Of a stretch of DNA of 64,000 nucleotides, positions 33,951-42,678 are shown in pieces. A model generated the notes under the pieces. That model was not told the origin of the DNA. It searched no databases and saw only the letters and a list, made by a program, of their open reading frames with translations. Source of the stretch: Nitrospira sp. ND1 (GTDB lineage Bacteria > Nitrospirota > Nitrospiria > Nitrospirales > Nitrospiraceae); contig NZ_FWEX01000006.1 in assembly GCF_900170025.1 (NCBI RefSeq), positions 3,153,839 to 3,217,838 on the forward strand, given 5' to 3'. Position 1 is the first letter of the stretch, and the number at the start of each line of letters is the position of its first letter. Position numbers and translations under genes: made by a program.

Positions 33951-34658
33951 TTAGCCGCCTAGGGTGTCCAAGGCTTCTTTCAGGCTCTTACGGATGCAGG
34001 TGAAGATTGGGGTGTCGCGCAGAGTGTACCGGCTGCCTTCGGTTTCCCGGAGCGCCATGACGAGGTCCAGGAAGTCTTCCGGCTTGTCGCTCTCGAAGGC
34101 CACAACCCATTCCTGATCGTCGAGGCCGAAGGAGTAGGTGGTGTTGAGCTTGACCGAGGGGAAGCGATGGCCGACTTCAATGTGTTCGTCCATCATGCCC
34201 TGCCGCGCCGCCTTGGTGAGGAGGAACCATTCGCGGGTTTTCACGAACGGATAGACGAAAATGTACTTGGCTTTGCCGGGGACCACGGTGAGGCGCTTGC
34301 TTTCCTGGTTCTCATGCGTGTGGTGGTCGACATAAATTGAACGTTTGGTGATCGCGAGGTACGAATAGGGATTGTACAGATACTTGCCCAATCCGGATGC
34401 CATGATCTTCGTGCTCATTTCCTGGAACAGTTCAAGCTCGTAGCTGATGCGCCAGAGCATCAGATCACAGTCGCCTCGAATACCCACCGTGGTGTATGCG
34501 ATGACGAGCACTTTTCCCTGATACTCTTCGACGGCACGGAGAAACTCCTGCTTTCCGCGTGTGCGTTCATCTTCAGGAAGCCGACGCCATGCGGGATCGA
34601 TCTTATAGAAGGTAAAATTGACGTATTGACGGCGGGGTGCTTGTTCGGGGCTGGACAT
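33951..34658 (-). CDS. chdC: Coproheme decarboxylase-type member of the chlorite dismutase family (HemQ/ChdC)
   Basis: A 235-residue heme-family protein. Its second half, with MMDEHIEVGHRFPSVK, TTYSFGLDDQEWVVAFES and SRYTLRDTPIFTC, is the pattern of HemQ proteins. Tyr136 and Lys140 in VYPFVK match the catalytic Tyr and Lys spacing of coproheme decarboxylases, and His159 fits the proximal heme ligand. The segment that carries the distal Arg of true chlorite dismutases here reads Val-Lys-Leu-Asn, without Arg. It should convert coproheme to heme b in the coproporphyrin-dependent pathway. The start is ATG 34658, 6 nt after GGAGGG. No signal peptide. Other heme genes are not in the window. Confidence 0.8.
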   Translation of the reverse strand: MSSPEQAPRRQYVNFTFYKIDPAWRRLPEDERTRGKQEFLRAVEEYQGKVLVIAYTTVGIRGDCDLMLWRISYELELFQEMSTKIMASGLGKYLYNPYSYLAITKRSIYVDHHTHENQESKRLTVVPGKAKYIFVYPFVKTREWFLLTKAARQGMMDEHIEVGHRFPSVKLNTTYSFGLDDQEWVVAFESDKPEDFLDLVMALRETEGSRYTLRDTPIFTCIRKSLKEALDTLGG

Positions 34659-34765
34659 GACGAACCCTCCAGGCAACTTCTTGATAATGTAAAAGAATAA
34701 GAGTTAGCTCTTTAGCATTTCGTCTCTGGGGCTGTCAACAGAGTCCGGGGTGCGCGGGGCTCGAA

Positions 34766-34794
34766 TTGACAGGCCCACATCGATCTGATACTGC
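34766..34794 (+). promoter_or_regulatory. Promoter of the exported protein gene at 34804, leaderless layout
   Basis: TTGACA (34766-34771), a 17-nt spacer and TACTGC (34789-34794), leaving 9 nt to the ATG. The -10 box is weak but the -35 is consensus, and no Shine-Dalgarno site is present. Confidence 0.45.
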
Positions 34795-34803
34795 CTGCAT
34801 ACG

Positions 34804-35415
34804 ATGCGCGGCGTTCGAAGATTGCCGGCCGGATTCTGGCTCGTGGGAAGCCTCTTCGTGGTCCTGTGGGGGAGCACCGTCTCCTCATATGCCATCGAGG
34901 TGCAGCCGACCACCGAACAAATTCAGGCGCAGGTGGAGCGTGGAAAGCTGGCTGCCGGCCAAGGTGTCTCTCCGGATCAGCTGCACGCCTGGTTCGGTGC
35001 GACCGAAGACCTTGCCCCGCGCGGTTTCATCATGACGAAGCTGGGAAGCCTGTTGGTGATGGCCAATCACCTTGCCCTGCGCGCGTTGTCGCCGACCGAA
35101 CAGGATATTGCCCAGGTACTGGCAAACGAGCATGTGCTGGTCAATGTGGTGTTGTACGGAGACCGTGTCAATTTTGCCGCCGACAGTTACATTGTGCTGG
35201 AGCAGGCCGGTCGGACGGTGAAGCCCTCCACCGTTCGATTTGACGCCAGGGGCGATCGCACGACGGCGTGGCCGCAGCAGCCTGCCTACCGTGCGAAGGT
35301 GATCGCGCAATTCGCCTACGCGGAACTCGATCCACGTGCGAAGACGACGCTCACGGTATTTCCTTCACGCGGAGGCCAGGTCAGTTTCGAACTGGACTTC
35401 TCGCGGATCGAATAG
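34804..35415 (+). CDS. Exported hypothetical protein
   Basis: A 203-residue protein with a clear signal peptide (basic MRGVRR, hydrophobic LPAGFWLVGSLFVVLWG, cleavage near SSYAIE). The mature part has no recognised domain: a helical region to about residue 115, then beta-strands (VLVNVVLYGDRVNFAADSY, KTTLTVFPSRGGQVSFELDF). It is probably periplasmic. Its promoter suggests a leaderless message. It lies 47 nt before cinA, with which it may be cotranscribed. Confidence 0.65.
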   Translation: MRGVRRLPAGFWLVGSLFVVLWGSTVSSYAIEVQPTTEQIQAQVERGKLAAGQGVSPDQLHAWFGATEDLAPRGFIMTKLGSLLVMANHLALRALSPTEQDIAQVLANEHVLVNVVLYGDRVNFAADSYIVLEQAGRTVKPSTVRFDARGDRTTAWPQQPAYRAKVIAQFAYAELDPRAKTTLTVFPSRGGQVSFELDFSRIE

Positions 35416-35462
35416 TATCAGTCCCTCTCCATCGCTCTGCCCATCGCAAAGGTGTATCCCGC

Positions 35463-36743
35463 ATGAGTAAGACCAAAACCTGGACGGCTGAAACCATCGC
35501 CGTCGGATCGGAGTTGCTGCTCGGCGGCCGCCTCGACACGAATTCACTCTTCATTGCCGATCGTCTCGCCGCCTGCGGAATTGAGCTTCGATATAAGACC
35601 ACGGTCGGCGACGACCTGTCCGACATCGTGGCTGTGTTGAAGACGGCGTTACGGCGCGCCCGCGTGGTGATTCTCACCGGTGGGTTGGGGCCGACGATCG
35701 ACGACCTCACGCGGGAAGCCGTGGCGCAAGCGACGGGCCACCGCTTGAGCCGGCGCAAGGCTGCCCTGGATGGGATGATCGCACGGCTGGTCGAATGGGG
35801 GCGAACTCCGACCACCACGCAGTTTCGCCAGGCCATGATTCCCGCCCGTGCGGAGATTCTCTTCAATCTGGTCGGAACGGCGCCGGGGTTTTCGCTTGTC
35901 TGGAAGGGTACGTTTCTCGCCGCCTTGCCCGGGGTGCCGCGTGAGATGGAACCGATGGTGCGTGATGGCGTGTTGCCGCAGTTGCAGGCGTGGATGCGCA
36001 CACAGAAGAGGCTCAGCGCGTCGCCCATGATCCGGAGGGTGCTCCACACGTCCGGTGTGCCGGAATCAATCGTGGACCAGGCCCTGGTCGGGCTTGTTCC
36101 CAAAGGTTGCACGATTCAACTCGGCATCTATGCTTCCCCAATGGAAGTCATGGTGTCGCTGACGGGACCGGCTGGAGCGGAGGGGGCTGTCACCATCGAG
36201 CAGTTGTTGAAGGAAGCCAAGGCGCGGCTCGGTGACATCGTTTATGGAGAAGAAGATGAGACCATGGAATCGGTGGTCGGTCGATTGCTCAACGAGCAGC
36301 AGTTGACGCTTGCCGTTGCCGAATCCTGTACCGGTGGACTGATCGGCCATCGGCTGACGCAGGTGCCGGGCGCATCGACATATGTTGATCGAGTGGCCGT
36401 CACCTATAGCAATCGTGCCAAGGTTGAGATGTTGGGTGTGCCGTCAGGACTGCTCGAACGGCATGGGGCGGTCAGCGCAGACGTGGCCGCCGCGATGGCG
36501 CGGGGCATTCGTGAGCGGAGCGGCGCCTCCGTCGGCGTGAGCGTGACCGGCATCGCCGGGCCCGGTGGCGCGACCGAGAGCAAGCCGGTGGGCCTGGTCT
36601 ATGTGGGGCTTGACGGCGGGCCGGGCGAGGCGATGACGAAAGAGTTTCGTTTTCACGGCGGTGACCGTACGGTGATCAAGCAACGGTCCTCGCAGGCGGC
36701 GCTCGATCTGCTTCGTCGCTGGTTGATCAAGAAGGGGTGCTAA
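35463..36743 (+). CDS. cinA: CinA family protein (competence/damage-inducible; NMN amidohydrolase domain)
   Basis: A 426-residue two-domain CinA. The N-terminal molybdopterin-binding-like domain (1-170) has AVGSELLLGGRLDTNS and LTGGLGPTIDDLTREA. The linker contains ALPGVPREME. The C-terminal CinA domain (about 265-420) has AESCTGGLIGHRLTQVPGAS and VTGIAGPGGATESKPVGLVY, the nicotinamide-mononucleotide deamidase site. It probably works in pyridine nucleotide recycling. The frame stays open far upstream, but ATG 35463 with AAAGGTG upstream matches the family start. Its stop overlaps the thpR start by one base. Confidence 0.92.
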   Translation: MSKTKTWTAETIAVGSELLLGGRLDTNSLFIADRLAACGIELRYKTTVGDDLSDIVAVLKTALRRARVVILTGGLGPTIDDLTREAVAQATGHRLSRRKAALDGMIARLVEWGRTPTTTQFRQAMIPARAEILFNLVGTAPGFSLVWKGTFLAALPGVPREMEPMVRDGVLPQLQAWMRTQKRLSASPMIRRVLHTSGVPESIVDQALVGLVPKGCTIQLGIYASPMEVMVSLTGPAGAEGAVTIEQLLKEAKARLGDIVYGEEDETMESVVGRLLNEQQLTLAVAESCTGGLIGHRLTQVPGASTYVDRVAVTYSNRAKVEMLGVPSGLLERHGAVSADVAAAMARGIRERSGASVGVSVTGIAGPGGATESKPVGLVYVGLDGGPGEAMTKEFRFHGGDRTVIKQRSSQAALDLLRRWLIKKGC

Positions 36744-37360
36744 TGGTCCGGGCATTCCTGGCCATCGAGTTGCCACAGGAATTGCGCACGACGCTCGCCG
36801 CCATTGAGCAGGACATGAAGCGACAACTCGAACGAACGGTCGATCGCCACGTGAGGATCAGCTGGGTTCGGCCGGATTCGATGCACCTCACCCTCAGATT
36901 TCTCGGCGACACAGCCGACGAATCGATTGAGCCGCTTCGGGTAGCCATCGAAGAGTCCATGTCAGCGCATCAGGCGATTCCTATTCCTCTCGAACGACTG
37001 GGTACGTTTCCGCGCCCGCAGGCACCACGGGTGCTGTGGGTGGGACCCTCAGGGAGTTGGGAGCAGGGCCGTGAGGCGCAACGGCTCACAGGCCTCCATC
37101 GTGCGGTGGAGGCCTGTTGCCGGGCAGCGAACTTCGCGCCGGAAGAGCGGCCATTCAGTCCGCATTTGACGCTCGCGCGGATCAAGGAAGGGGAGCGGCA
37201 GGTCGGACAGGCGCTGGCTCAGAACGGGTTGTTGGAGCGGCCGGTGGCGATCGGCATGTTGCCGGTCGAGGCAATCGTCCTCATGAAAAGTGAACTGCGT
37301 CCCACCGGCTCGGTCTATACGAAACTCTGGGAATGTTCACTGGCCCCTTTTGCGACGTAA
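36743..37360 (+). CDS. thpR: RNA 2',3'-cyclic phosphodiesterase (LigT/ThpR)
   Basis: A 205-residue 2H phosphoesterase. The two catalytic H-x-T motifs are MHLTLRFLGD and SPHLTLARIKE, and the N terminus RAFLAIELPQELR is typical. It opens 2',3'-cyclic phosphate ends on RNA. ATG 36743 overlaps the cinA stop (TAATG), and AGGGG lies just upstream. cinA and thpR are often adjacent, upstream of recA, in bacteria; here uvrB follows after 285 nt instead. Confidence 0.9.
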   Translation: MVRAFLAIELPQELRTTLAAIEQDMKRQLERTVDRHVRISWVRPDSMHLTLRFLGDTADESIEPLRVAIEESMSAHQAIPIPLERLGTFPRPQAPRVLWVGPSGSWEQGREAQRLTGLHRAVEACCRAANFAPEERPFSPHLTLARIKEGERQVGQALAQNGLLERPVAIGMLPVEAIVLMKSELRPTGSVYTKLWECSLAPFAT

Positions 37361-37519
37361 GAACCGTAACGCCCTCCCAACTTTGCCGGAAGCGGCATCA
37401 TGCTTGGGTCGCCCCGCCACTATTGCTAGGCCGGGCCGTCAGCAGGAACGGTCGAGTGCGTCGTTTCTGATTCATGAACAGTCTGGGCATGGAAGTTTTC
37501 CGACGCCCAAGGCCCGGAA

Positions 37520-37528
37520 TGGTATGAT
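37520..37528 (+). promoter_or_regulatory. Extended -10 promoter candidate for uvrB
   Basis: TGG followed by TATGAT (37523-37528) gives an extended -10 element about 118 nt before uvrB, in the 285-nt gap after thpR. No convincing LexA-type operator was seen. Confidence 0.45.
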
Positions 37529-37645
37529 GATCGGTGATAAACTACGAGCCCATACGCAACGCAATCTACTACCGGTCCGGCGGGAGTCCAGCAAGTCGCC
37601 TCAAGCATGTACAGCATGCAGATCTAGAAAGTTGATCTATTCAAT

Positions 37646-39643
37646 ATGCCTCCGTTCAAGCTCGAAGCTCCATTCAAACCCTGTGGTGATCAGGGGCAAG
37701 CCATTGAGAAGCTGTCATCCGGAATCCTGGCCGGGAAGCAGCATCAGGCGTTGCTCGGGGTCACCGGCTCCGGCAAGACCTTCACGATGGCCAATGTCGT
37801 TGAACGCGTCCAGAAGCCGACCCTCGTCCTCGTGCATAACAAAACTCTGGCCGGCCAGCTGTATCAGGAATTCAAGCAGTTCTTCCCTCACAATGCCGTC
37901 GAGTACTTCATCAGTTATTACGATTATTACCAACCCGAAGCCTACATCCCGCAGAGCGACACCTACATTGCCAAGGATGCCTCGATCAACGATGCGATCG
38001 ATCAGATGCGTCACGCGGCGACGACATCCTTGCTGCAGCGCAACGATGTGCTGATCGTGTCCTCGGTCTCCTGCATCTACGGCCTTGGATCGCCGGAGGT
38101 GTACCACGACATGTTGGTCTATCTGGAAGAGGGGATGGAGACGCGGCGTGAAAAGATTCTAGCGAAGCTGGTCGACATTCAGTATGCGCGCAACGACGTG
38201 GATTTTCACCGCGGCACCTTTCGCGCACGCGGCGATGTCATCGAGATTTTTCCAGCCTCGTCGGAAGCGAAATCGGTGCGTATCGAATTGTTCGGCGATG
38301 TGGTGGACGCCATTCATGAGATCGATCCGTTGACCGGTAAATCGCTGGGCAAATTACCGAAGATTGCCATTTACCCGAATACTCACTATCTTATTGCGCC
38401 GGACCGGTATGAACGGGCGATCACGGGCATCGAAGAAGAATTGGACGCCCGCGTGGCGGCATTCAAGAAGAACGGTCAGTTGTTGGAAGCGCAACGGATC
38501 GAGCAGCGCACCAAGTTCGATCTCGAAATGATCCGTGCCATGGGGTATTGCCACGGAATCGAGAACTATTCGCGCCACTTGAGTGGTCGCGCGCCGGGCG
38601 ATCCGCCCCCGACCCTTTTGGATTATTTCCCCAAAGACTTCCTGTTGATCATCGACGAATCGCACGCGTCGGTGCCGCAGGTCGGCGGCATGTACGAAGG
38701 CGACTTTTCGCGCAAACGGACGCTCGTGGATTATGGATTCCGGCTGCCGTCCGCGGTCGATAATCGTCCGCTGAAGTTTGCCGAGTTCGAGCGGATGCTG
38801 AAGCAAGTGATCTACGTCTCGGCGACGCCCGGTCCCTATGAGCTGGAGCATGCCAAGGGTGAGGTCATCGAGCAGATCATTCGCCCGACGGGACTGATGG
38901 ATCCCCTCATCGATGTGCGATCGGCGAAGGGGCAGGTCGACAATCTGCTGGCCGAAGTGCGGACGGAGGCGGCGAAGGGACATCGGGTGCTGGTGACGAC
39001 CCTCACCAAGCGAATGGCCGAAGACCTCACGGAGTATTATCACGACCTCGGCGTGAAGGTGCGCTATCTTCACTCCGACATTAAGACGCTGGAACGCGCG
39101 GAGATTATTCGCGATCTCCGGCGGGGGGTGTTCGATGTGCTGGTCGGGATCAACCTGTTACGGGAAGGGCTCGACCTTCCCGAGGTCAGTTTAGTGGCGA
39201 TCTTGGACGCGGATAAGGAGGGCTACCTCCGGTCGCATCGGTCGCTGATTCAGACGGCGGGCCGCGCCGCTAGAAATCTGGATGGGCGCGTGATTTTTTA
39301 CGGTGATACGATCACGGATTCCATGCGGCGGGCCATGGACGAGACGGCGCGCCGGCGTCATATCCAGGAAGCCTATAATGAGGCCCATGGCATCACCCCC
39401 GAGAGCATCAAGAAGCAGATTCCCCTGCTGGACTATGCAACGGGTGGCGGGAATGCGGGGCAACTCGAACTGGCGGCGGAGTCAGTAGGCGATTATGCAA
39501 CGACGGGCGACACGGAGCAGTTGATTCGCCGTCTTGAGGTTGAGATGAAGGCGGCAGCCAAGAAATTGGAGTTTGAGCGGGCGGCGGAGTTACGGAATCG
39601 GATTCGAACGTTGAGGTTGAAGGCGTTGGAATTGGCGCAATAG
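37646..39643 (+). CDS. uvrB: Excinuclease ABC subunit B
   Basis: A 665-residue helicase-like damage-recognition subunit of nucleotide excision repair. It has Walker [11 protein letters not shown], the beta-hairpin region [21 protein letters not shown], helicase motifs [11 protein letters not shown] and [24 protein letters not shown], and the C-terminal UVR motif ([21 protein letters not shown]). Full length and intact. ATG 37646 has no obvious ribosome site but matches the usual start. It forms UvrA2B2 and then loads UvrC. Confidence 0.97.
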   Translation: MPPFKLEAPFKPCGDQGQAIEKLSSGILAGKQHQALLGVTGSGKTFTMANVVERVQKPTLVLVHNKTLAGQLYQEFKQFFPHNAVEYFISYYDYYQPEAYIPQSDTYIAKDASINDAIDQMRHAATTSLLQRNDVLIVSSVSCIYGLGSPEVYHDMLVYLEEGMETRREKILAKLVDIQYARNDVDFHRGTFRARGDVIEIFPASSEAKSVRIELFGDVVDAIHEIDPLTGKSLGKLPKIAIYPNTHYLIAPDRYERAITGIEEELDARVAAFKKNGQLLEAQRIEQRTKFDLEMIRAMGYCHGIENYSRHLSGRAPGDPPPTLLDYFPKDFLLIIDESHASVPQVGGMYEGDFSRKRTLVDYGFRLPSAVDNRPLKFAEFERMLKQVIYVSATPGPYELEHAKGEVIEQIIRPTGLMDPLIDVRSAKGQVDNLLAEVRTEAAKGHRVLVTTLTKRMAEDLTEYYHDLGVKVRYLHSDIKTLERAEIIRDLRRGVFDVLVGINLLREGLDLPEVSLVAILDADKEGYLRSHRSLIQTAGRAARNLDGRVIFYGDTITDSMRRAMDETARRRHIQEAYNEAHGITPESIKKQIPLLDYATGGGNAGQLELAAESVGDYATTGDTEQLIRRLEVEMKAAAKKLEFERAAELRNRIRTLRLKALELAQ

Positions 39644-39681
39644 TGAAGGCGGCTACTGTCCCTCCTGCGCCGGAAATTCTG

Positions 39682-39942
39682 TTACATCTGTTTGTAGAGA
39701 TAGGCCCCGAGAAACATCCCCAACACGCTGAGCAGGCTCACCTTGATGCTGAAGCCGAACGTCAGTTTGAGGAGGACCAGATCGACGGTGAGTGGCGGGT
39801 TGATTCCGGGAGAGAAATTACTGGCAAAGATGTTTTGAATGGCGCCATTCGGGGCCATGACGCGAAGTATTTCCCCGAAAATCCCGCCCAGCATTCCGCC
39901 GATCAGGATAAAGATCAGCAGCACGCCGATCGATTTTCTCAT
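39682..39942 (-). CDS. Small membrane protein, DUF4321
   Basis: An 86-residue protein with two hydrophobic segments, one at the N terminus (IGVLLIFILIGGMLGGIFGEIL) and one at the C terminus (VSLLSVLGMFLGAYLYK), joined by a loop containing INPPLTVDLVLLKLTFG. This matches DUF4321, a small inner-membrane family of unknown function. AGGAG lies 9 nt before the ATG. It has its own promoter and faces uvrB tail to tail. Confidence 0.8.
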   Translation of the reverse strand: MRKSIGVLLIFILIGGMLGGIFGEILRVMAPNGAIQNIFASNFSPGINPPLTVDLVLLKLTFGFSIKVSLLSVLGMFLGAYLYKQM

Positions 39943-39994
39943 CCGATATCTCTCCTAGTTCCCGCTGGTCGGGGTGCATGTGCCGACTTGAGGC

Positions 39995-40023
39995 ACCATA
40001 TCGGAAGCGGAAAATGATGTCAA
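39995..40023 (-). promoter_or_regulatory. Sigma-70 promoter of the DUF4321 gene
   Basis: On the minus strand TTGACA (40023-40018), a 17-nt spacer and TATGGT (40000-39995), with a leader of about 45 nt. Confidence 0.6.
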
Positions 40024-40248
40024 CAAAATGCATGCCAGACGCCGCGGTGGATGCATGTGGCTGATTGCAAAGCACCTCTTCTGGAGATCGGTGGGAGAAT
40101 AGAGGGCACCCTCGGCGCTCGAGGGTGAAGCAGGGAGAACGCTCGACAGTATTTCTGGTGCAACTAAGTCTGGCGCCGTGTGTCACGTGTATCAACAGTG
40201 GTGCATTGGAACGGTCCGAGGGCATCGCTTGAATCCCTGCCGAATATC

Positions 40249-40276
40249 TTGACTTCACGCACACCCCTTCTATAGA
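40249..40276 (+). promoter_or_regulatory. Sigma-70 promoter of ffh
   Basis: TTGACT (40249-40254), a 16-nt spacer and TATAGA (40271-40276), with a leader of about 80 nt to the GTG at 40366. Confidence 0.6.
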
Positions 40277-40365
40277 CTGCCCGATGCTATTTTTTGTGAT
40301 GTTTTTCCAGGCGATCGGAGCTCTGGCTCGACCCCGGCTTCGATGGCCTTTTTGTTTGGTGATTC

Positions 40366-41715
40366 GTGCTTGATGCGTTGAGTGAAAAGTTCGAACGAAT
40401 CCTCAAGAAGCTTCGTGGGCAGGGTGTGCTCACCGAAGACAATATTGCTGAGGCGTTGAAGGAAGTCCGCCTCGCGTTGCTTGAGGCGGACGTCAACTTT
40501 AAGGTCGTCAAGGATTTCCTTGACCGCGTTCGCGAGAAGGCGGTCGGGCAGGAAGTTCTGAAAAGCCTGACCCCCGGGCACCAGGTCGTCAAAGTTGTCT
40601 GGGACGAGCTCCGCGGCATGATGGGCGGTGAGCGGTCCGGTATCAGTCTCGCCTCCAGACCCCCGACCATTATTATGATGGTTGGGTTGCAGGGAGCCGG
40701 GAAAACGACCACGTCCGGCAAACTCGCCCGCTTGTTTAAGAGCCAGGGGAAGCGCGTGTTACTCGTGGCGGCCGACCCGCGTCGTCCTGCCGCAGGTGAC
40801 CAGTTGGCCAGCCTCGGGCATGATCTTGGAATCGATGTGCATCGATTCGATCAGATCGATGCCTCACGCGCCGATGTGGTGCGTATCTGCCAGCGCGGGG
40901 TGGAACGCGGTCAAGAGCAGGGCTACGATCTGATTGTGCTCGATACCGGCGGCCGGTTGCATGTCGATGATGAGTTGATGGCCGAACTCGTGGCGGTCAA
41001 GCAGGCTGTGAACCCCCACGAAGTGCTGCTGGTTGCCGATGCCATGACCGGCCAGGATGCGGTCAATATGGCCGGTCAGTTCGATCAGCAGGTCGGCCTC
41101 ACCGGTGTCATCCTGACTAAAGTCGAGGGCGACGCGCGTGGTGGCGCCGTGCTGTCGATCCGGGCCGTGACCGGCAAGCCGATTAAGTTTCTCGGCATGG
41201 GGGAAAAGCTCGATGCCCTGGAGCCGTTCCATCCTGACCGGATGGCGTCACGGATCCTCGGGATGGGTGATGTGCTTTCGTTGATCGAGAAGGCGCAGGA
41301 GACGTTTTCACGGGAAGAGGCCGAAGCGGCACAAAAGAAGCTGACCAGCAGCACCTTTACGCTGGAGGATTTCCGGTCACAACTCGGGCAGATGAATCGG
41401 TTGGGGTCGTTCGAGCAGATTCTGGGAATGCTGCCCGGCGGCCAAAAGTTGAAAGATCTTGCGAACAGCGGATTGCCCGAAAAAGAAATGAAGCGGGTTG
41501 CGGCCATGATCGACTCCATGACCACGCGTGAGCGGCGCGACCATACGCTGATCAACGGGAGCCGGAAGAAGCGGATTGCGCGTGGGAGCGGAACGAGTGT
41601 GCAGGAGGTCAACCGCCTGATCAAGCAATTCCTGCAGGCCAGGAAAATTGCCAAGGTCATGTCGGCTGGCGCGGGAGGCCGGCGTCAGTTGGCCCAAATG
41701 CTCCGAGGCATGTAG
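40366..41715 (+). CDS. ffh: Signal recognition particle protein Ffh
   Basis: A 449-residue SRP54 GTPase that binds signal sequences and delivers ribosomes to the membrane receptor FtsY. The N domain (1-90) is followed by the G domain with GLQGAGKTTTSGKLA, DPRRPAAGDQL, DTGGRL and TKVEGDARGGA, and by the M domain with LGSFEQILGMLPGG and RRDHTLINGSRKKRIARGSG, which binds SRP RNA. The first codon is GTG. It leads a translation-related run (rpsP, rimM, trmD, rplS), the common bacterial order. Confidence 0.97.
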   Translation: MLDALSEKFERILKKLRGQGVLTEDNIAEALKEVRLALLEADVNFKVVKDFLDRVREKAVGQEVLKSLTPGHQVVKVVWDELRGMMGGERSGISLASRPPTIIMMVGLQGAGKTTTSGKLARLFKSQGKRVLLVAADPRRPAAGDQLASLGHDLGIDVHRFDQIDASRADVVRICQRGVERGQEQGYDLIVLDTGGRLHVDDELMAELVAVKQAVNPHEVLLVADAMTGQDAVNMAGQFDQQVGLTGVILTKVEGDARGGAVLSIRAVTGKPIKFLGMGEKLDALEPFHPDRMASRILGMGDVLSLIEKAQETFSREEAEAAQKKLTSSTFTLEDFRSQLGQMNRLGSFEQILGMLPGGQKLKDLANSGLPEKEMKRVAAMIDSMTTRERRDHTLINGSRKKRIARGSGTSVQEVNRLIKQFLQARKIAKVMSAGAGGRRQLAQMLRGM

Positions 41716-41821
41716 CAGGCCACGAGTGTTTCGAGTGTGCATCGATTCGAGGTGAAGAAGAGAGTCCTAACCGAGCGGACACAGTCTAGGGCTGAACGCT
41801 CATTACTCTGAGGAGGTTCTA

Positions 41822-42139
41822 GTGGCGGTTCATTTACGATTGGCACGGACAGGGCGACATAAGCGGCCGATGTATCGGGTTATTGCGGCCGATTCACGGA
41901 AACCGCGCGACGGGCGCTTTTTGGAGATTCTCGGGATTTTCGATCCGCTCAAGAACCCGGCGGTGCCGGTGTTGAAGTCGGAACGGGTGCTGTCATGGTT
42001 GCGGCATGGCGCCCAGCCCACTGTGACCGTTCGGACTCTGCTGAAGCGGCATGGGGTCTGGAAAGAGTTCGAGACCGAGAAGTCCGCAAAGGCGGAGAAG
42101 ACCGAAAAGACCGAGAAGAGCGCAAAGAGCAAGAAGTAG
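41822..42139 (+). CDS. rpsP: 30S ribosomal protein S16
   Basis: A 105-residue protein; the core (VHLRLARTGRHKRPMYRVIAAD, then DGRFLEILGIFDP) is canonical S16. The last 23 residues are a Lys/Glu/Ser/Thr-rich tail with repeated KTEK and KSAK units, beyond the usual end. The GTG start has GAGGAGG 5 nt upstream. rimM follows after 10 nt. Confidence 0.97.
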   Translation: MAVHLRLARTGRHKRPMYRVIAADSRKPRDGRFLEILGIFDPLKNPAVPVLKSERVLSWLRHGAQPTVTVRTLLKRHGVWKEFETEKSAKAEKTEKTEKSAKSKK

Positions 42140-42149
42140 CCGGCATCAC

Positions 42150-42677
42150 ATGGCGACGCTCGATCAAGCAGAGCTGGTGACCATTGGAAGGATCGAGCGA
42201 TCGTTCGGGGTTCGAGGCGAGGCGCGCGTGCGTTCCCTCACAGATGTGCCTGGACGGTTCGAGTCCCTTGGGCAGGTCACGATTGTCGGGCCTGTCGGGA
42301 AGACGCTCGACACCCGTGTGACCCACGTGCGGCCAGGCGGGCCGACGTGGATTATGGGGTTCGAGGCGTTTACGACCCCTGAGCAGGTCGCCGAGTTTCG
42401 TGGAGCCTTCATTCAAGTTCCCCGCGGAGACTCGCCGGCGCTGCCGGCCGATCAATACTATCAATGTGATTTGATCGGGATGGTCGTGCAGGATGAAGCC
42501 GGAACCGTACTGGGCTGTTTGGAAGAGGTCGTGTCTATGTCCGGCAACCAGAACTTTCTGGTGCGTCACGACGGGAAAGAAATGCTGATTCCTGCGGCGA
42601 AACAAGTCGTGGTTGCGGTCGACGTAGTGGGGCGGGTCATGACGGTGCGGCTGCCGGAAGGGTTTGGAGATCTGTAA
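42150..42677 (+). CDS. rimM: Ribosome maturation factor RimM
   Basis: A 175-residue protein with the N-terminal RimM barrel (VTIGRIERSFGVRGEARVRSLTD) and the PRC-barrel half (YYQCDLIGMVVQDEAG, VVSMSGNQNFLVRH, MLIPAAKQVV). It binds S19 and helps assemble the 30S head. The start ATG 42150 follows the rpsP stop closely; its ribosome site is weak. The next gene, trmD, begins one nucleotide after its stop. Confidence 0.95.
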   Translation: MATLDQAELVTIGRIERSFGVRGEARVRSLTDVPGRFESLGQVTIVGPVGKTLDTRVTHVRPGGPTWIMGFEAFTTPEQVAEFRGAFIQVPRGDSPALPADQYYQCDLIGMVVQDEAGTVLGCLEEVVSMSGNQNFLVRHDGKEMLIPAAKQVVVAVDVVGRVMTVRLPEGFGDL

Positions 42678-42678
42678 G

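Larger units (their letters stand above)
39943..40365. other. Divergent intergenic region between DUF4321 and ffh
   Basis: A 423-base gap holding promoters for both flanking genes and an 8-bp hairpin (40107-40114 with 40120-40127) of unknown role. No convincing gene or SRP RNA was seen. Confidence 0.6.

Noticed and set aside
37290-38054. A 254-codon plus-strand frame across the thpR-uvrB junction
   Set aside because: It overlaps both genes in another frame and its product is low-complexity with no domain.
39643-40017. A 124-codon plus-strand frame downstream of uvrB
   Set aside because: It lies antisense to the DUF4321 gene, which has membrane segments, a ribosome site and a promoter; the plus frame has none of these.
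40107-40127. Eight-bp hairpin in the ffh upstream region considered as a small RNA or SRP RNA
   Set aside because: No SRP Alu/S-domain consensus and no T-run terminator; too short to support an RNA gene call.
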